Assembly: GCA_947568835.1 (NCBI GenBank)
Contig: OX387602.1
Location: forward strand, 26,711,021-26,775,020
Direction of reading: 5' to 3'
DNA: 64,000 nt
Source of the DNA: Protonemura montana
Taxonomy: Eukaryota > Arthropoda > Insecta > Plecoptera > Nemouridae
In this document: positions 1 through 10,789 of the stretch, in pieces
How the letters are laid out: each line of letters opens with the position of its first letter
How positions within the stretch are numbered: the stretch's first letter is position 1
Notes under the pieces: model-generated
Databases searched by the model: none
The model's input: only the letters and a program-made list of their open reading frames with translations
Told to the model about the DNA's origin: nothing
Position numbers and translations under genes: made by a program

Positions 1-472
1 CGTCGCAACGCGCGTCGATGCAGATGAAAGATTTATTGTCACACATTTCCGCGCAACTTCCTTTATTTCTGCGCTAACGGCCAAAGATAAAAACCGCCAA
101 AGTTTTTCGCAAACATTTCATTCTTGTCTCTCTGTAAGAACTTTTTTTTTTAATCTCATATGCAAAACAATAACAGTCACACTTTTTCCATCACACTTCT
201 TTAAATTAGTTCTGCAATTTAATTAATATCCTGTCTTAAAGGTAGACACTGTGCTGACAACTTGTCGTGGAAATAAAAACAATGCTATGCGTCCATTAGC
301 CAGTTGATTTATGACTTCAGATTGCAGCCAGGACTTCGATTTGCGTATCCAATTTGCACGTTTTACAGTGCGCAATATAACCTCCTGACTCTGTCGAACC
401 CGTTCGTCGTGCCACGGCGCGGTAATTCACCGGCAATCTGCACAGGTTTACGGCGTCTGGCTCGACGATTAC
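1..472. other. Left edge, downstream of gene 1 exon 12
   Basis: The stretch is AT-rich with no further exon I can support. It probably lies in an intron of gene 1, whose next exon would be beyond the window. Alternatively positions 317-472 encode the C-terminal tail of gene 1 (see exon 12). Confidence 0.4.
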
Positions 473-612
473 CTTAAGCGTCGCTCCTTCTCTGCGGAGC
501 CGCTCCTGGCGTCGTTCCAGCTCCTGGATCCTGGATCTGAGCGCGTCGACCAGCGCCTCCTGCTCACCCGAGTTGAGTCCCTCAGGAACCACCAGGGACA
601 CAGCAGCACGAG
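473..612 (-). CDS. Gene 1 exon 12: coiled coil, last exon seen in window
   Basis: The acceptor is AATACTTGCAG|CT and the donor AAG|GTAATC. The exon is 140 bp (residues 1257-1302). It ends in the helix RIQELERRQERLRREG. If the donor is not used, the frame reads 51 more residues to a stop at 317-319, giving a 1353-residue protein. I favour splicing because the read-through tail has no coiled-coil character, but both are possible. Confidence 0.7.
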
Positions 613-3600
613 CTGCAAGTATTGCCGATTAGTAAAGGTAATGAAAAGAAATGTAATGCTTTCGAGAGAGATATGCAACGAATATTTGTTTAGATCGAAT
701 GGGTATTTGGACCGCTCAATGTTGCTCTTCATTGGTTCTATCCTATTTTTACGGCTAGGAAATACTTGATGGTGACCCAAAAATTTCGTAGAGCCTGCTG
801 AATAACTGATTTTCTTGACGCTTACCAGTAGCCAGTTCTTGTATTTCTGTCTCCTCCAATCTCAATCGCTCGATTTCCAGCTCGTGTGTTTCTCGCACAT
901 GATCAATCTTTTGTTCCAATTCTTCGAGCTCCGTTTCCAGCTTTCTAGGTCAAGAAAGCGCACAGTAACAATGAGAATTGATTTGCAATCAATGTTGACC
1001 GAAAGTCTGCAAGAAATCTCTCACCTGCAAATGTCTCCTTTGATCTGTAGCTTACTTAGAAGGTTTATGTTCTCTTCGATCAACTTGTAGCTAGACTCGG
1101 TCCGCACAGAATCAGTTCTCCTGACCAGTGCAGAGCCATCACGGTCACTCTCACTACAATTTAGCAAGAAAAACCTCTACTAAATTAATTTTGCCAACAC
1201 AAAAAACGCGATCAAACAGTGGTGTGACACATCCCGATCCATAGCCAACCGACCTGCCGCTAGAGTCTATGAGTCGGGTGACCTCCTCAGGAGCGTAGCA
1301 GTAGACAGGGGTGTGCCCCTCGACGGCCGGTGTCGCCTCCAGCAGCGCCGCCGTCTCCACGACGACGTCCTCGACGTCAACAATCACAGCCGCCGGCTCG
1401 TCGTACTCGGCTTCCTCAGTGTCGCGCAGGTGGGGCACCGACGAGGACCGCGTCTCTGGAGGGTGACGCATAAAATAAAATTAGATCCTTTTAAGGAAAC
1501 TCTGGATGGGGCTATGAACCCGATCATTGATCGGTGGCCGATGGCTTATTTTCTGCCAGCACTTAGAATGAAATATCTGTGTTCTACAAAACAGGGTTCA
1601 ATTAGAAATTTAGATTAGGTCTAGGCGATGCAGTCTCCAGTAGCACTTGTGACAATAAATAAAAATCGTATTTATAGAAGACTAGACAAAAGGCATGTCC
1701 TTGTCATTGTGACTTAGCTGTTGAAGAGGGAGCGATGCTGTTGGCTGGTTAAACTTGGTGTTTACCATCTCACATTGAATCGTATGTTGAAACATGCGAG
1801 TCTATTTACCAGCCAACGCCGCCTGCTCCAGACCCTCGACGTCGTTCAGACTGAGGCTAGAAGGCTGGTGAGTGATGGTGGCCCCCAATCCTCCCCCGGC
1901 CAAGTTTGTCACGCTGCTCGCAGACTTGGATCGGGTCAGACATCCGTTTTCGACAGCCTCGGCGCCTCCTGCAAACCGGGAAAACGTAGATACTCCAAGG
2001 CCACGGACTTGATGTGCGAGTTGGACAGGTATCACCCTCGTACCCCCTGGTGGCCGGTAGCCGGGATCAAGCAGGGCGAAAGTCGACGCTTCAGGCGTGA
2101 TTCCGCGGGCCTTCTCCCATTCGTACAGACGTCTCGTGAACTTCTCGGAAATCCCTTGGAAGCGGAAGAACCCGGTCGAGGTTTGCACCAGCACTTCCTG
2201 CTTGCCGGGGCTCGATCCCACGGCACGGCGCATCTTTTCCAGCCTAGCGGGGTGAAAATTTCATCGGCATGTACAATGTGTTGATTGAAACAATAAAAGG
2301 AACAGATCCTTGCCGTTGTCGGCAAGTTTGGTGATCAATTCTGAAGCACAAGTCCCGTCAATTCAAGGAACGCGGTTACTGCGTGTGCTTACCTTGATTC
2401 TCTTTCCAAATATTTCTCCCTTTCCCTTTCCAGTCTTTGTTTCTCTCTCTTGATCTTCTGCAACTCCTTCTCTAGCCACTGCAACTCCTTTTCTTTCTGC
2501 GTCTTCGCTTTCGGTGGCGTCTTGCTACTCCCCGCCGACGACGACTTCTTGATACCTCCGCCGAGCGAGTCCTTCCGGACGACGCCCGGACTCGGCGTCT
2601 TGGCGCCTGAACTGTTCCTGTCGCTCTCGTGACCAGCTTCCTTGCTGGTCGGCGAATCGCACGGCGACGCGGATTTCATCCGCTCCCACTCCTGAAGCTT
2701 CCGGTGGAACTCTTCCTGGTCGTAGTTGCCGTGCTTGCCACTCCCCGTGCGCCACAGCTGCCACTCGACGATCTTCTTGCGCGCCTGGTGACCCTCTTCC
2801 CGTGGCGCGCCCTTCTTAATGCGTTGCCACTCTTGCAGCTTCTTGCGGAAGTGCGGCGAGAGGTTGTCTTCGTCCACGGGTTGCAGCGCCACCGAGTCGC
2901 GTTTGCCCCCCGACGTCGTCGCATCCCGGTGCTTTATTTTCTCCCACTCGTCCATCTTTCTCTTGAAACACTTGTCGTGGTGGTAGCTGTCTTCGCCACC
3001 TCCTGCGACGCCTGTCGACGCCCTCCCGGAGCCTGTCGATGGCGCCGACGCCTTCATTCGTTCCCATTCATTTAACTTCTTGTGGAACTCCTGGCTCAGT
3101 TTCTGCTGCAGTTCCTCATAATTGCGCTGGATTTCCACCTGAAGGCTGGTAGTTTCGGAGTTCGACACCCGGTGGGGGTCTTCATCGTCGCCGGTACCTT
3201 CTGCCAATTCGCCTCCACTCAGCTCATCGGGGTCTGGAATAGGGGAGCAAAAGATCCACTGCGTCAGAAATACACCTATCCCAAAAATACATTCGAAGCA
3301 CAATGTTCAATACTTCGCAAAGGTGCGAGAAGTGTGCGCAGGAGTTGCTGTCGAAACGACCGAAGGCTCAAAAATAAAATTCATACAGCTATCGTCTCAC
3401 CCTCGAACTGTTTCGTTGTGTTTATCCATCACTGGCAAGGACAGGAATAAACACTGCAATATTGCTCACGTCGTACATATTTGTGATTAAATCCTCAATT
3501 AAATTTAGCAGTGGAATTTAAATACGCGGCGGCGGTGGCTGCTCGCTTGCATAAAGATCAACAATGGTTTTGGCAAGAGCGCAAGACATGGGGCGACGCG

Positions 3601-6600
3601 TGCGACGGCTGCAGAGTTGTTCTTCTATCAGCTTCGCTCCGAACGCCTTGTGCGTGGGAGTATTTTCTCCGACGATGAATTGGCCACGCTCACGCTTGCC
3701 GATCCAACACGCGCTAAATGTGGATTGCGATCACCCAATATTTCGCGGACAAAGTCGCAATATGATTTCAGTTAGCGAATGTTGGGTCGAACTTTCGACC
3801 GAGGTTTGCTACTTTTAAGGGCTTTTAATTTTAGAATTCATGGTCGTGGTACAGAGACTGTGGTGTACGGCTGCGTGCAATTTTTAATATTATTTATCAG
3901 AAGCGGTTGGATTTGAAAATAACTTACTGTAATTCTTATTTACAAGAAACTAGTTCGGTTATTAAAATAATATGATTAGTTTCAGTAGAAAGTAATAAAT
4001 GATAATGTTATGAGTTACATGAGCCATAACAAGAATACGGTCACTCAAGGTTTGTCTTTCCCATGTAACTCAACGAAAATTTTAGTAAGTTTCTGATATT
4101 GAACATCCCAAAGTATCACCACAGGCACTTTGTTGATACGCTAGCTTTTTAAGATGAACATGCCCCGTGGTTACCGGGAATGACCTTAGAAAATCACAGA
4201 GTACCCAAAGCCGTTCCCACGGGATCACCATTTCAAGTCACGTCGCTTACCCGTCTCATAGAAGAAGCTGAGCGTTCGGTAGGGGCTGGAGGGTCCGGAC
4301 ACGCTCAGCTGGCCGGCGACGTCGTCGTCGCGCGGGCTCGACGCCGCCGATGTGAGGAACGCCTTCTTCACCTTGGTCCACTTCGAGGAGCGTCGGTGCG
4401 TTGGTGGCGACGTCCCTACGCTGGCAGACGGCGAAACCCCTCCCTGTAAAGCCAGCCATGTCGTCGTGATAAGACACGGGGCTTTTAGAGGGGGTCACTC
4501 GTTAACTGGTTTATGTGGCGTCTGGCTTGAGTGGACAGAATGTAATATTCTCTACGTAACTTTCACAAAGGCACGAGCCAAGCTTCTCAAAACTTCAAGC
4601 TTTGAGCGAAACTAGTGCATAACATAGATTGTAAGTTACGAAACTATTGGATTATATATTGAAGGCGGGAGCACTTAAATGTGCAACATCCCTCTTCTTC
4701 ACTGCAGGAAAATATTGTTCGCATGAAAAAAGTTTTAAACAAATTGGAAAAGTGTTGAGCATTCAAGGAAACAAATGCAAAGATATTTGTTTCAAAGCCT
4801 GTCAAAAGCCAGACATGTTTTTCTTCGAATGCAAAAAGAAATTTCACTGAAAGGCAAGCTTCGTAATACGTCCTCTAGTCGTACATAAATACATTTAGAA
4901 CAATGTCTCCTAGCAATGACCATCGTGCGTCAAGCGGTCACCTGTTGCCTATGATCGTGCTTGGCCAGCGTCGCGTCGTCGAGCGTCGGCGTAGTCATCT
5001 TCGGCATCCGTTCCTCCACCTGCGGACTGGGCGGTGGCTTGGCCAAGCACTTGGAGGCGTTGGCCTTGCTGTTTAGCTGGCGCAGCTCCTCTGTCGACGG
5101 CAGAGTAATCGTCAGCATCGGCGTCAAACGGCGGTTCGTCAACGCCGACGTTGGGTAGCTTCCCAGCGACGTCGTTGACGTCTTGTGGCGTCTAGAGTCT
5201 GCCAATGCATCGGCTGCCAACTTCGAAGGTCTCTGCTGCAAGCGTGAAAATTACCGTCAGTTGGTTGTAACCATGCGTTTTTGGTCCTTTTGTGTTAGCT
5301 AGCTTCAAATAAACTATTCGCTCTTAAAAAGAAGAGAATCATTAGTATGAGGTTTAGAAAGAAGCAGGTTTAATATGGTGGTGGACAAAACCGTCCAGTT
5401 ATTTACTGGCAATGGCCTGGAGAAAATAAGGAACCCCACAAATGGAATACACCCTAAGAGGTATCTAAGAAACAACATGCAGAAACATTATCCCAGCGGC
5501 TGCAATGTTGGATGTTTGCAGGTTTAAAGTAAAATATTCTAGTACCCCTTCGACGCAATCATCACACTGCGTCATCGTGGCGTCCCCGCCTTGCCCCTCG
5601 GCTACGTCGAACACCGGCGCGTCGTCGTCGTGGTCGCTCGACGCCGCGCCGTCTCGAGCGTCGGTCTTTTGCGAGCGGCGTCGCTGCCGCGTCGCACTCT
5701 TGACGCTCTCCCCGTGCGCGCTGCGGTGCTGTCGCTGTCGCAGGCTGTCTTTCCTCGTCTGGATGATGTCTTTCACTTTGCCCCAAGGCGTCTTGTGCGA
5801 CTTGGTCTGCTGTTGCTGTTGCAAGGCGTTTTTAACACCCTCCTTATAGACACAACACATAAAAATATGGTTGCCAAAAATATCTCGTGAGTCGCTGTCA
5901 CGATAAACGCTTAACTTGTCATATATCAAGGACAGTCTTTTTGACGTGGTACATGCACATGCATTATAGAGTAGAACCGTTGCTGTATTTTATGATATTT
6001 CTTTTACGAGAGGAAAGGTTATAACAGATTGGCTTGCTTCCTTAGCATGCGTAAGCCAGAATTAATAATTTACATTCACCGAATCTGTGACATCTGTTTA
6101 ATTTTATTGCCCACGTGGCCTAACGCAGTGAGGTACCACGTTTAATTCATGGAGTACACTTTTTTGCTGGTGGGATTCGGGGCAACATGTTTGCGTTGTA
6201 AATTATTGTTACGATGAGTAAAACTGTTTAGTTTGTGAAGTTTGCTATGTGCATACAAATTATTTCCGACTGTGTTTTGATGACACTCTGCGCCGGTTGG
6301 CGTCACAGGGTGGTCAAGACTTTTAAACACCTATGGCTAGTCTGCACCCCTCTCTGGCGTCCAACAACAAACGTTCGCTCTCTCGCTACTGGCGACTCGC
6401 CGATTGTTTCGTTAAATGTGTACCGCGAGCGTCCCCTGTGACGGCGGTGGTAGCTTGGTCCGACGCCGACGCCGACGCCCACGCGCAAATGGCGTCGCTC
6501 CAAGCCAGCTGGCAAGGTGCAGGCTCAATGATACCGCTAATGCCTCGACTATGTGCCGAACATGTGCATCGCAGCCAGCCGAGTTAATGCATTTATTTAT

Positions 6601-9600
6601 GGGAATACAGCGACGTGGCGGGCAAATAATTTTAAGTTAAAATGCAGCGCAAACGAAAAAATATTTTCGATAATTAATCGTGTGCACTTTGGCTGGGTCC
6701 TTCTTTGCGCCCACTGACAGCAACCTAGTTCGGCGAGCATACCCTTTTCCAAGCATCAAAGTCTTGGTCGCTCTTTAGCAAGACACTTGAGATTTCTGTT
6801 AGATCAGAAATGCTTATTATCTCCACTGAGTTTACATAACCTGAAAATCACTTTGTTCACTATTCAATCAGATTCTTTTAAACACAGCCTTGGAATTAAT
6901 TCCAATCGGAGATCCGTTCAAAGTTATTTTTTTTGGCCTCATTTTTTGGCAGCTTATTATCAACAAAGACACTATTTTATTGCAAGCCGCGCTCTAGAGT
7001 TTGGCATTAATACAACATTTGGTTTAATGGTATAATTAAGATTTATGGTATTGTTATTCCGTTCCTATAAATAACATTTGACTGATCGATGCACAACGAT
7101 TCGAAACACGCGAGATTTTTTCACGCCGTAGTCAGGGGGCTGTCGACGGCTGCAAGCGTCTTATCTGCATTTTGCATTTTGTTTTCTAAACAAAGTTTTA
7201 GCAAAGCCTGCTCCTTTTGGTAAATGAATCTTTCTTAATTGGTGTCTGTGATAGAAGCATTGCAGTTAATACGACAGCGACAAGGTTTAACCCCACACTT
7301 TTGAAGGGATGGTAGTGTTACCTTGTTTTCCGAGTGTCTGGCCGACGCCGTTTCGTCGCCGTCCAGCGACTTGGTACGTCGCGACGCCTCCTCTTCGTCC
7401 AGTGCCCTCGAGAGTGATAGGCGTCGCGGCTCCAGCAGCAGAAGGTGCCCACCGATGGAGTCACTGGCCGACGCACTTCGTTGAGGACCTGTAGGGAGTC
7501 GAGACACCAGTCACCCATTGGCACTAACAGATTGCATTACCAATATCAGAACCTAGTTTTATGTTGGTGGCAGACGCATTTTTCCGTTTAAGCAGAAATT
7601 TTCTTACAGAAAACTGTATATTCGTCTAAAGCAAGATATTTGAATTTCGCATGAGAGATGATGTCTATGTATTTGAATATTCCAGTTCCAAGCGTTCTGT
7701 GATCGAGAGAACATTCTTGTCGCTCTGGTTCTTGGTCGTGTTCTGCTTTAGTCAGTACGATAAATTCCTTTTTAATATAGGTATTAGTGCAGCTAACGGC
7801 TTGGCCTCGTTTAATATTTATCTCGTGAAAGAAAGCCTTGCCTTGATGTTTTCAGCCAAATGCGACCATTTTAAAAATTTTAATTTGACGAATTGATAAA
7901 TTAGATATTTTTGAAAGTGTTAATATTAGATGGGCGGTATAAATATTTCCTCGTCCATCTATTTCCGCTCCCGCTGAGCTAAGGAGTCGGTCGTCACCTG
8001 TCCTAGCCCTGCCTTAGCATCGCCTTCGTCGTGACGTCGTCATTCCACGTTTGGTATTTGGCGAGCAACGCCGACGCCGACGCCGACGTCGATGCAACCA
8101 CTTGCCGAATGCATTGCCAGGAGGTGGGTCAAGCCTGCACCGACGCCGTCCGTTGCTTATTTAGCAATCGGAGCTGAAGGCGTCGCCGTGCCACTTAATA
8201 GGTATACATTTTAAATGCTTCTCACTTTGAAGTTCATAGGACTAGTTGTGAGTTCAGACATTAAAAAAGTTAGCAGATCAGTAGCAGCAGAGCTTAATGA
8301 TGTAAGCACCCACTGTTTTTTGTTGTTGTATTAATGGCCAGGAAATCGAACACTTTTGGTTGACTGTTTGAACCCACACTATTTTTTTCAGAAGCTAAAT
8401 ATTTCAAGTTTTTTTTTTAACCTGTAGAAAGTTAGAGAATGCATTTCTCAACCCTCCAATAGAGTAAGCTAGTACACAACGACATTTTCTGGTCTCAAAT
8501 CAGGGCCTCCCATTAAGCACGTGATGACGTGTGCTTGCGTTACTTCAGCGTCCCGACCGCGGGTGTCGGAGTGCGGTACGTTATGCCCGTGGACACCCGG
8601 GTCGACATGTGGCAGAGGTCCGCGTCAATACGGCGGGGGAATAAGGCCGGCAAGGCGAACGGGCGGGCGGCTGGCTTGCAAGGCGTGCAGCGAGCATCAA
8701 AGGACTCTTCCCTCCGCGTTCAACACGCTCATACAGGAAGACGAATCCGTGGATTCGGGCCAAAGTGTATAAATAGCGGAAGGGTTGAACGACAAGGAGG
8801 CATTAATAGAGAGAGAGCGAGTGCGAGTGAGTATGGAGCGAGACATGGAATAATATCTCTCAAGCAACGTCTAGAAACGATCACTTGGTAAATACGTCCA
8901 CGGCCTATTATCCTAGACGAAAACAAACGTTGGAGTAGTTGCGTTTAGCACTCACCGAATTCGGTGAGAATGTCGGAGTAATTCAAGTCGATCTCGAGGT
9001 CGTCCGACGACGAGCTCGACGACATTGTCGTCATCGGCAACGCGTACTCGCCCCCCGACGGCCCACCCGACGAGCACATTGAGTGTCCACTGATAACAGA
9101 GTCTGCCGATGGACTCCCACTGAGCATCTCCCCGACGGGCACTCTGAGGTATCGGCTGCCGTCGTGGTGGTTGATTCCTCCCAGTCCGCTGTCCTGCGAC
9201 TTGGTCTCGGGCAAGCTCATTACTACCGACGCCTTCTCCCAGCGAAACGCCTCCTTCACTTTGGTCCACTTCGACACTTTGCTCTTGTTGCTGGACGCTA
9301 ATCCGGCGATCGAGCGACGCTGCCGACGCTTGGTCTGCTTCGCCGGCAGCTGGAAGTCTTCGGGGAAATCGTTGAGGTCGTCGATGCCCATGGAATGGCT
9401 GCGCTCCCTGTGCTTCGCGGAGGGTTGCAACGATTGTCGGTGTCTGCACAGCTTCTTGGAACGTCGTGGGCTGTCGCAGGGGTAGCTGGTTGCCTCCCGA
9501 TGGCGCTGCAGGGATTGCAGAAGCTCGGCCTCCTGAAGTTGTTGCTGGTTGGTTTCCTGAAAAATGTGTTTTTGGAGCTTGTTACTGACTATAGGTTCAC

Positions 9601-10605
9601 GCCTTTACAACCAAAGAAAGTAAATAGAATGTGAAAATATGTTATATCGGTGAATGTTCATGAGCGACCCTTCATATCGCTTGACCGCATGGCATGCGGT
9701 CATTTTGGCAGGGTCTGATCTTGTAAACTGAAAGCATTCCTTTGCGGACATACGAAATACCTCGGACGCTTTGCGCTCTTGCCAAACAATGTCTGTGTGC
9801 ATTAGGGTCACACAAAAAGTATTTATTTGCGTGTGAAAGGCGAAAATATTACACCACAGCTTGCAATTCGAAACTGTAGTACTTCAGCACCATTGTTAAA
9901 ACTGAACGTGATTTTCATACGGTTTTACTTGCTCGCAAGATAAACTGTTAGATATTTGCCATAAAGTTCGCTTGTTGATTGCAATACAGTTTCGAAGCCA
10001 GCAAAGTAATGGTGTACAATAATAGCAATAACTAATGCAAAGCTCATGCTGCGGCAATTGAAAATACAATCTGTCTTAATTAAGTCGTTTGATGACAGAT
10101 GCAAATCCTCCGTTACCTGTTGCAGCTGCTTGTGCATCTCTTGCAGATTCTTCAGATCCTCCAAGTATTGCACCCTGCGCTGCAGCTTGGAATTCTGCTC
10201 GCGCAAGTCGCCCAATTGTTCCATCAACTTGCACAGGTTGTCGAGGTGGTCGAGCCCCACTTTGGCCCCTGCCTTTTCGGAAGTCGACCTCAACAGCTGA
10301 GGTTGCTTGGAAGACGCCTTCGCAGATGTCGACTTGCGGTCGTTGGGCACCGCTGGCAGGGACATGAGATACTCGAGAAACTCGTCTTCTTGCTGGACGG
10401 CGGCGCTGATCATCCTGCTCCTGGCCGTCTCGTCCTCTGGGTAGTCAAATGAGTCCTCATAGGCGCTGCTGCTCTTGGCACTTGCCTCCGTAGGGCTCAG
10501 GGAGCGCGACACCTTGCCCTCCTTGGTCGGCGCCATCTCGATAGGCGACGACGGCTGCGAGTCGTCTTTCTTGCCCTCCTGAGAGACGGAGGTCGCCTTC
10601 TCCAT
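473..10605 (-). CDS. Gene 1: large coiled-coil protein with repeated EWE motifs and WxKVK motifs (3' end outside window)
   Basis: This is a spliced gene. Exons in transcript order are 10605-10117, 9556-8956, 7488-7322, 5842-5546, 5235-4942, 4443-4251, 3233-2393, 2243-1810, 1455-1254, 1153-1025, 944-826 and 612-473. The reading phase is consistent at all eleven junctions, giving 1302 codons with no stop. The ATG at 10605 is the first Met after an in-frame TAA about 25 bases upstream. Layout by residue: Ser-rich acidic head 1-115; coiled coil about 118-183; WxKVK basic motifs at Trp260, Trp439 and Trp638; disordered Ser/Arg linkers; EWE-type motifs at Trp737, 777, 816, 838, 863 and 1003; Lys/Glu coiled coil about 922-966; acidic segment about 1107-1150; coiled coil about 1195-1300. 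There is no signal peptide and no membrane segment. A cytoplasmic scaffold or cytoskeletal role is inference only. The gene name is unknown to me. Confidence 0.85.
826..944 (-). CDS. Gene 1 exon 11: coiled coil
   Basis: The acceptor is TTGACCTAG|A and the donor ACTG|GTAAGC. The exon is 119 bp (residues 1217-1255). It is almost entirely Glu/Leu/Arg heptads (KLETELEELEQKIDHVRE at the start), continuing the helix of exon 10. The plus-strand frame here is a shadow. Confidence 0.78.
1025..1153 (-). CDS. Gene 1 exon 10: start of C-terminal coiled coil
   Basis: The acceptor is AAATTGTAG|T and the donor TGCAG|GTGAGA. The exon is 129 bp (residues 1174-1215). A Ser/Arg/Asp-rich stretch is followed by SYKLIEENINLLSKLQIKGD (1194-1213), the start of a predicted helix. 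The exon is too short and Met-poor to stand out as an open frame; it was found by phase matching. Confidence 0.75.
1254..1455 (-). CDS. Gene 1 exon 9: acidic segment
   Basis: The acceptor is CACCCTCCAG|AG. The donor CAG|GTCGGT is non-consensus after GT but gives the right phase. The exon is 202 bp (residues 1107-1172). It is rich in Glu, Asp, Val and Ala (for example VIVDVEDVVVETAALLE), followed by PVYCYAPEEVTRLIDSSG. Confidence 0.75.
1810..2243 (-). CDS. Gene 1 exon 8: sixth EWE-type motif
   Basis: The acceptor is CCCCGCTAG|G and the donor GGCTG|GTAAAT. The exon is 434 bp (residues 962-1105). The coiled coil ends near 970. KFTRRLYEWEKARG (995-1008, Trp1003) is a variant of the exon 7 motif followed by a more ordered-looking stretch (ITPEASTFALLDPGY). 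The rest is Gly/Ser/Leu-rich. Confidence 0.85.
2393..3233 (-). CDS. Gene 1 exon 7: five EWE-type repeat motifs and a charged coiled coil
   Basis: This is the largest exon, 841 bp (residues 682-960). The acceptor is CCTATTCCAG|AC and the donor AG|GTAAGC. It holds FHKKLNEWERMK (Trp737), FKRKMDEWEKIK (777), FRKKLQEWQRIK (816), a degenerate ARKKIVEWQLW (838) and FHRKLQEWERMK (863). These are separated by Gly/Ser-rich spacers, so tryptophans recur about every 22 to 40 residues. A Lys-rich linker leads to a Lys/Glu/Arg coiled coil (922-960) that continues into exon 8. Confidence 0.9.
4251..4443 (-). CDS. Gene 1 exon 6: third WxKVK motif
   Basis: The acceptor is GCTTTACAG|GGA and the donor ACGG|GTAAGC. 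The exon is 193 bp and covers residues 617-680 plus one base. SKWTKVKKAFLTSAAS (636-651) closely matches the exon 2 copy and is followed by an acidic, Ser-rich stretch ending in SFFYET. Other open frames over this stretch are shadows. Confidence 0.8.
4942..5235 (-). CDS. Gene 1 exon 5: disordered Thr/Pro/Lys linker
   Basis: The acceptor is CGCTTGCAG|CAG and the donor CAACAG|GTGACC. The exon has 98 codons (residues 519-616), phase 0 at both ends. The protein is rich in Thr, Ser, Pro and Leu and has no visible domain. Confidence 0.75.
5546..5842 (-). CDS. Gene 1 exon 4: second WxKVK-type motif, Gln run
   Basis: The acceptor is TCTATAAG|GAG. The exon has 99 codons (residues 420-518), phase 0 at both ends. 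A run of five Gln is followed by TPWGKVKDIIQTRKDSLRQR (Trp439), related to the WTKVK motifs in exons 2 and 6. An Arg-rich then Asp-rich tail follows. The proposed donor, GGG|GTACTA, is weak, so the 3' boundary is the least certain part of this exon. Confidence 0.7.
5843..8955. other. Gene 1 introns 2 and 3 with GC-rich hexamer runs
   Basis: These are the two largest introns of gene 1 on either side of exon 3 (7322-7488). They are mostly AT-rich with GC-rich patches. GACGCC hexamer runs lie at 6462-6479 and 8073-8090. A GC-rich patch at 8520-8760 is open in several frames without a convincing protein. A TATAAATAG lies at about 8769 on the plus strand. No extra exon can be supported. Confidence 0.5.
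7322..7488 (-). CDS. Gene 1 exon 3: short Ser/Arg/Glu linker
   Basis: The acceptor is CCCTACAG|GT and the donor AAG|GTAACA. The exon is 167 bp and codes for residues 365-419, completing a Gly codon with exon 2. The composition is low complexity (Ser, Arg, Glu, Leu) with no recognised domain. The phase match on both sides is the main support. Confidence 0.75.
8956..9556 (-). CDS. Gene 1 exon 2: end of coiled coil, first WxKVK motif
   Basis: The acceptor is ATTTTTCAG|GAA and the donor TTCG|GTGAGT. The exon is 601 bp, entering in phase 0 and leaving one base. Residues 164-183 finish the N-terminal Gln-rich helix. A basic KQTKRRQRR cluster at 236-244 precedes SKWTKVKEAFRWEKA (258-272), the first of three related motifs. 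The remainder is Gly/Ser-rich with a run of six serines followed by an acidic stretch. Confidence 0.85.
10117..10605 (-). CDS. Gene 1 exon 1: start codon, Ser-rich head and first coiled coil
   Basis: It runs 163 codons from the ATG at 10605 (context ACAATGG, good for initiation) to the donor CAG|GTAACG, ending in phase 0. Residues 1-115 are rich in Ser, Lys, Glu and Pro, with SP sites and a short hydrophobic-acidic patch (DEFLEYLMSLP, residues 74-84). Residues 118-163 form a heptad-like Leu/Gln/Glu helix that continues into exon 2. Confidence 0.85.
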
Positions 10606-10789
10606 TGTGACTAGCACTGCTGGTGGTTGTTACACTGGACACTTATCACTTGGATACTGGTCCACACCGAATGCGAGAGTATTGAAGCAAACACACACAT
10701 AGTTTAGGCTCATCTGAGTTAAGAAAGTACATGCATAGCATTAGTGGAAATAAGACGGCGCGACAGATTTGCCCTAAAGCTCTAAGTTA

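Noticed and set aside
1721-2284. 187-codon plus-strand frame
   Set aside because: It lies opposite gene 1 exon 8, which has matching splice sites and phase and a coherent protein. The plus frame is a shadow.
2629-3075. 148-codon plus-strand frame and other frames over exon 7
   Set aside because: They are shadows of the GC-rich EWE-motif exon on the minus strand.
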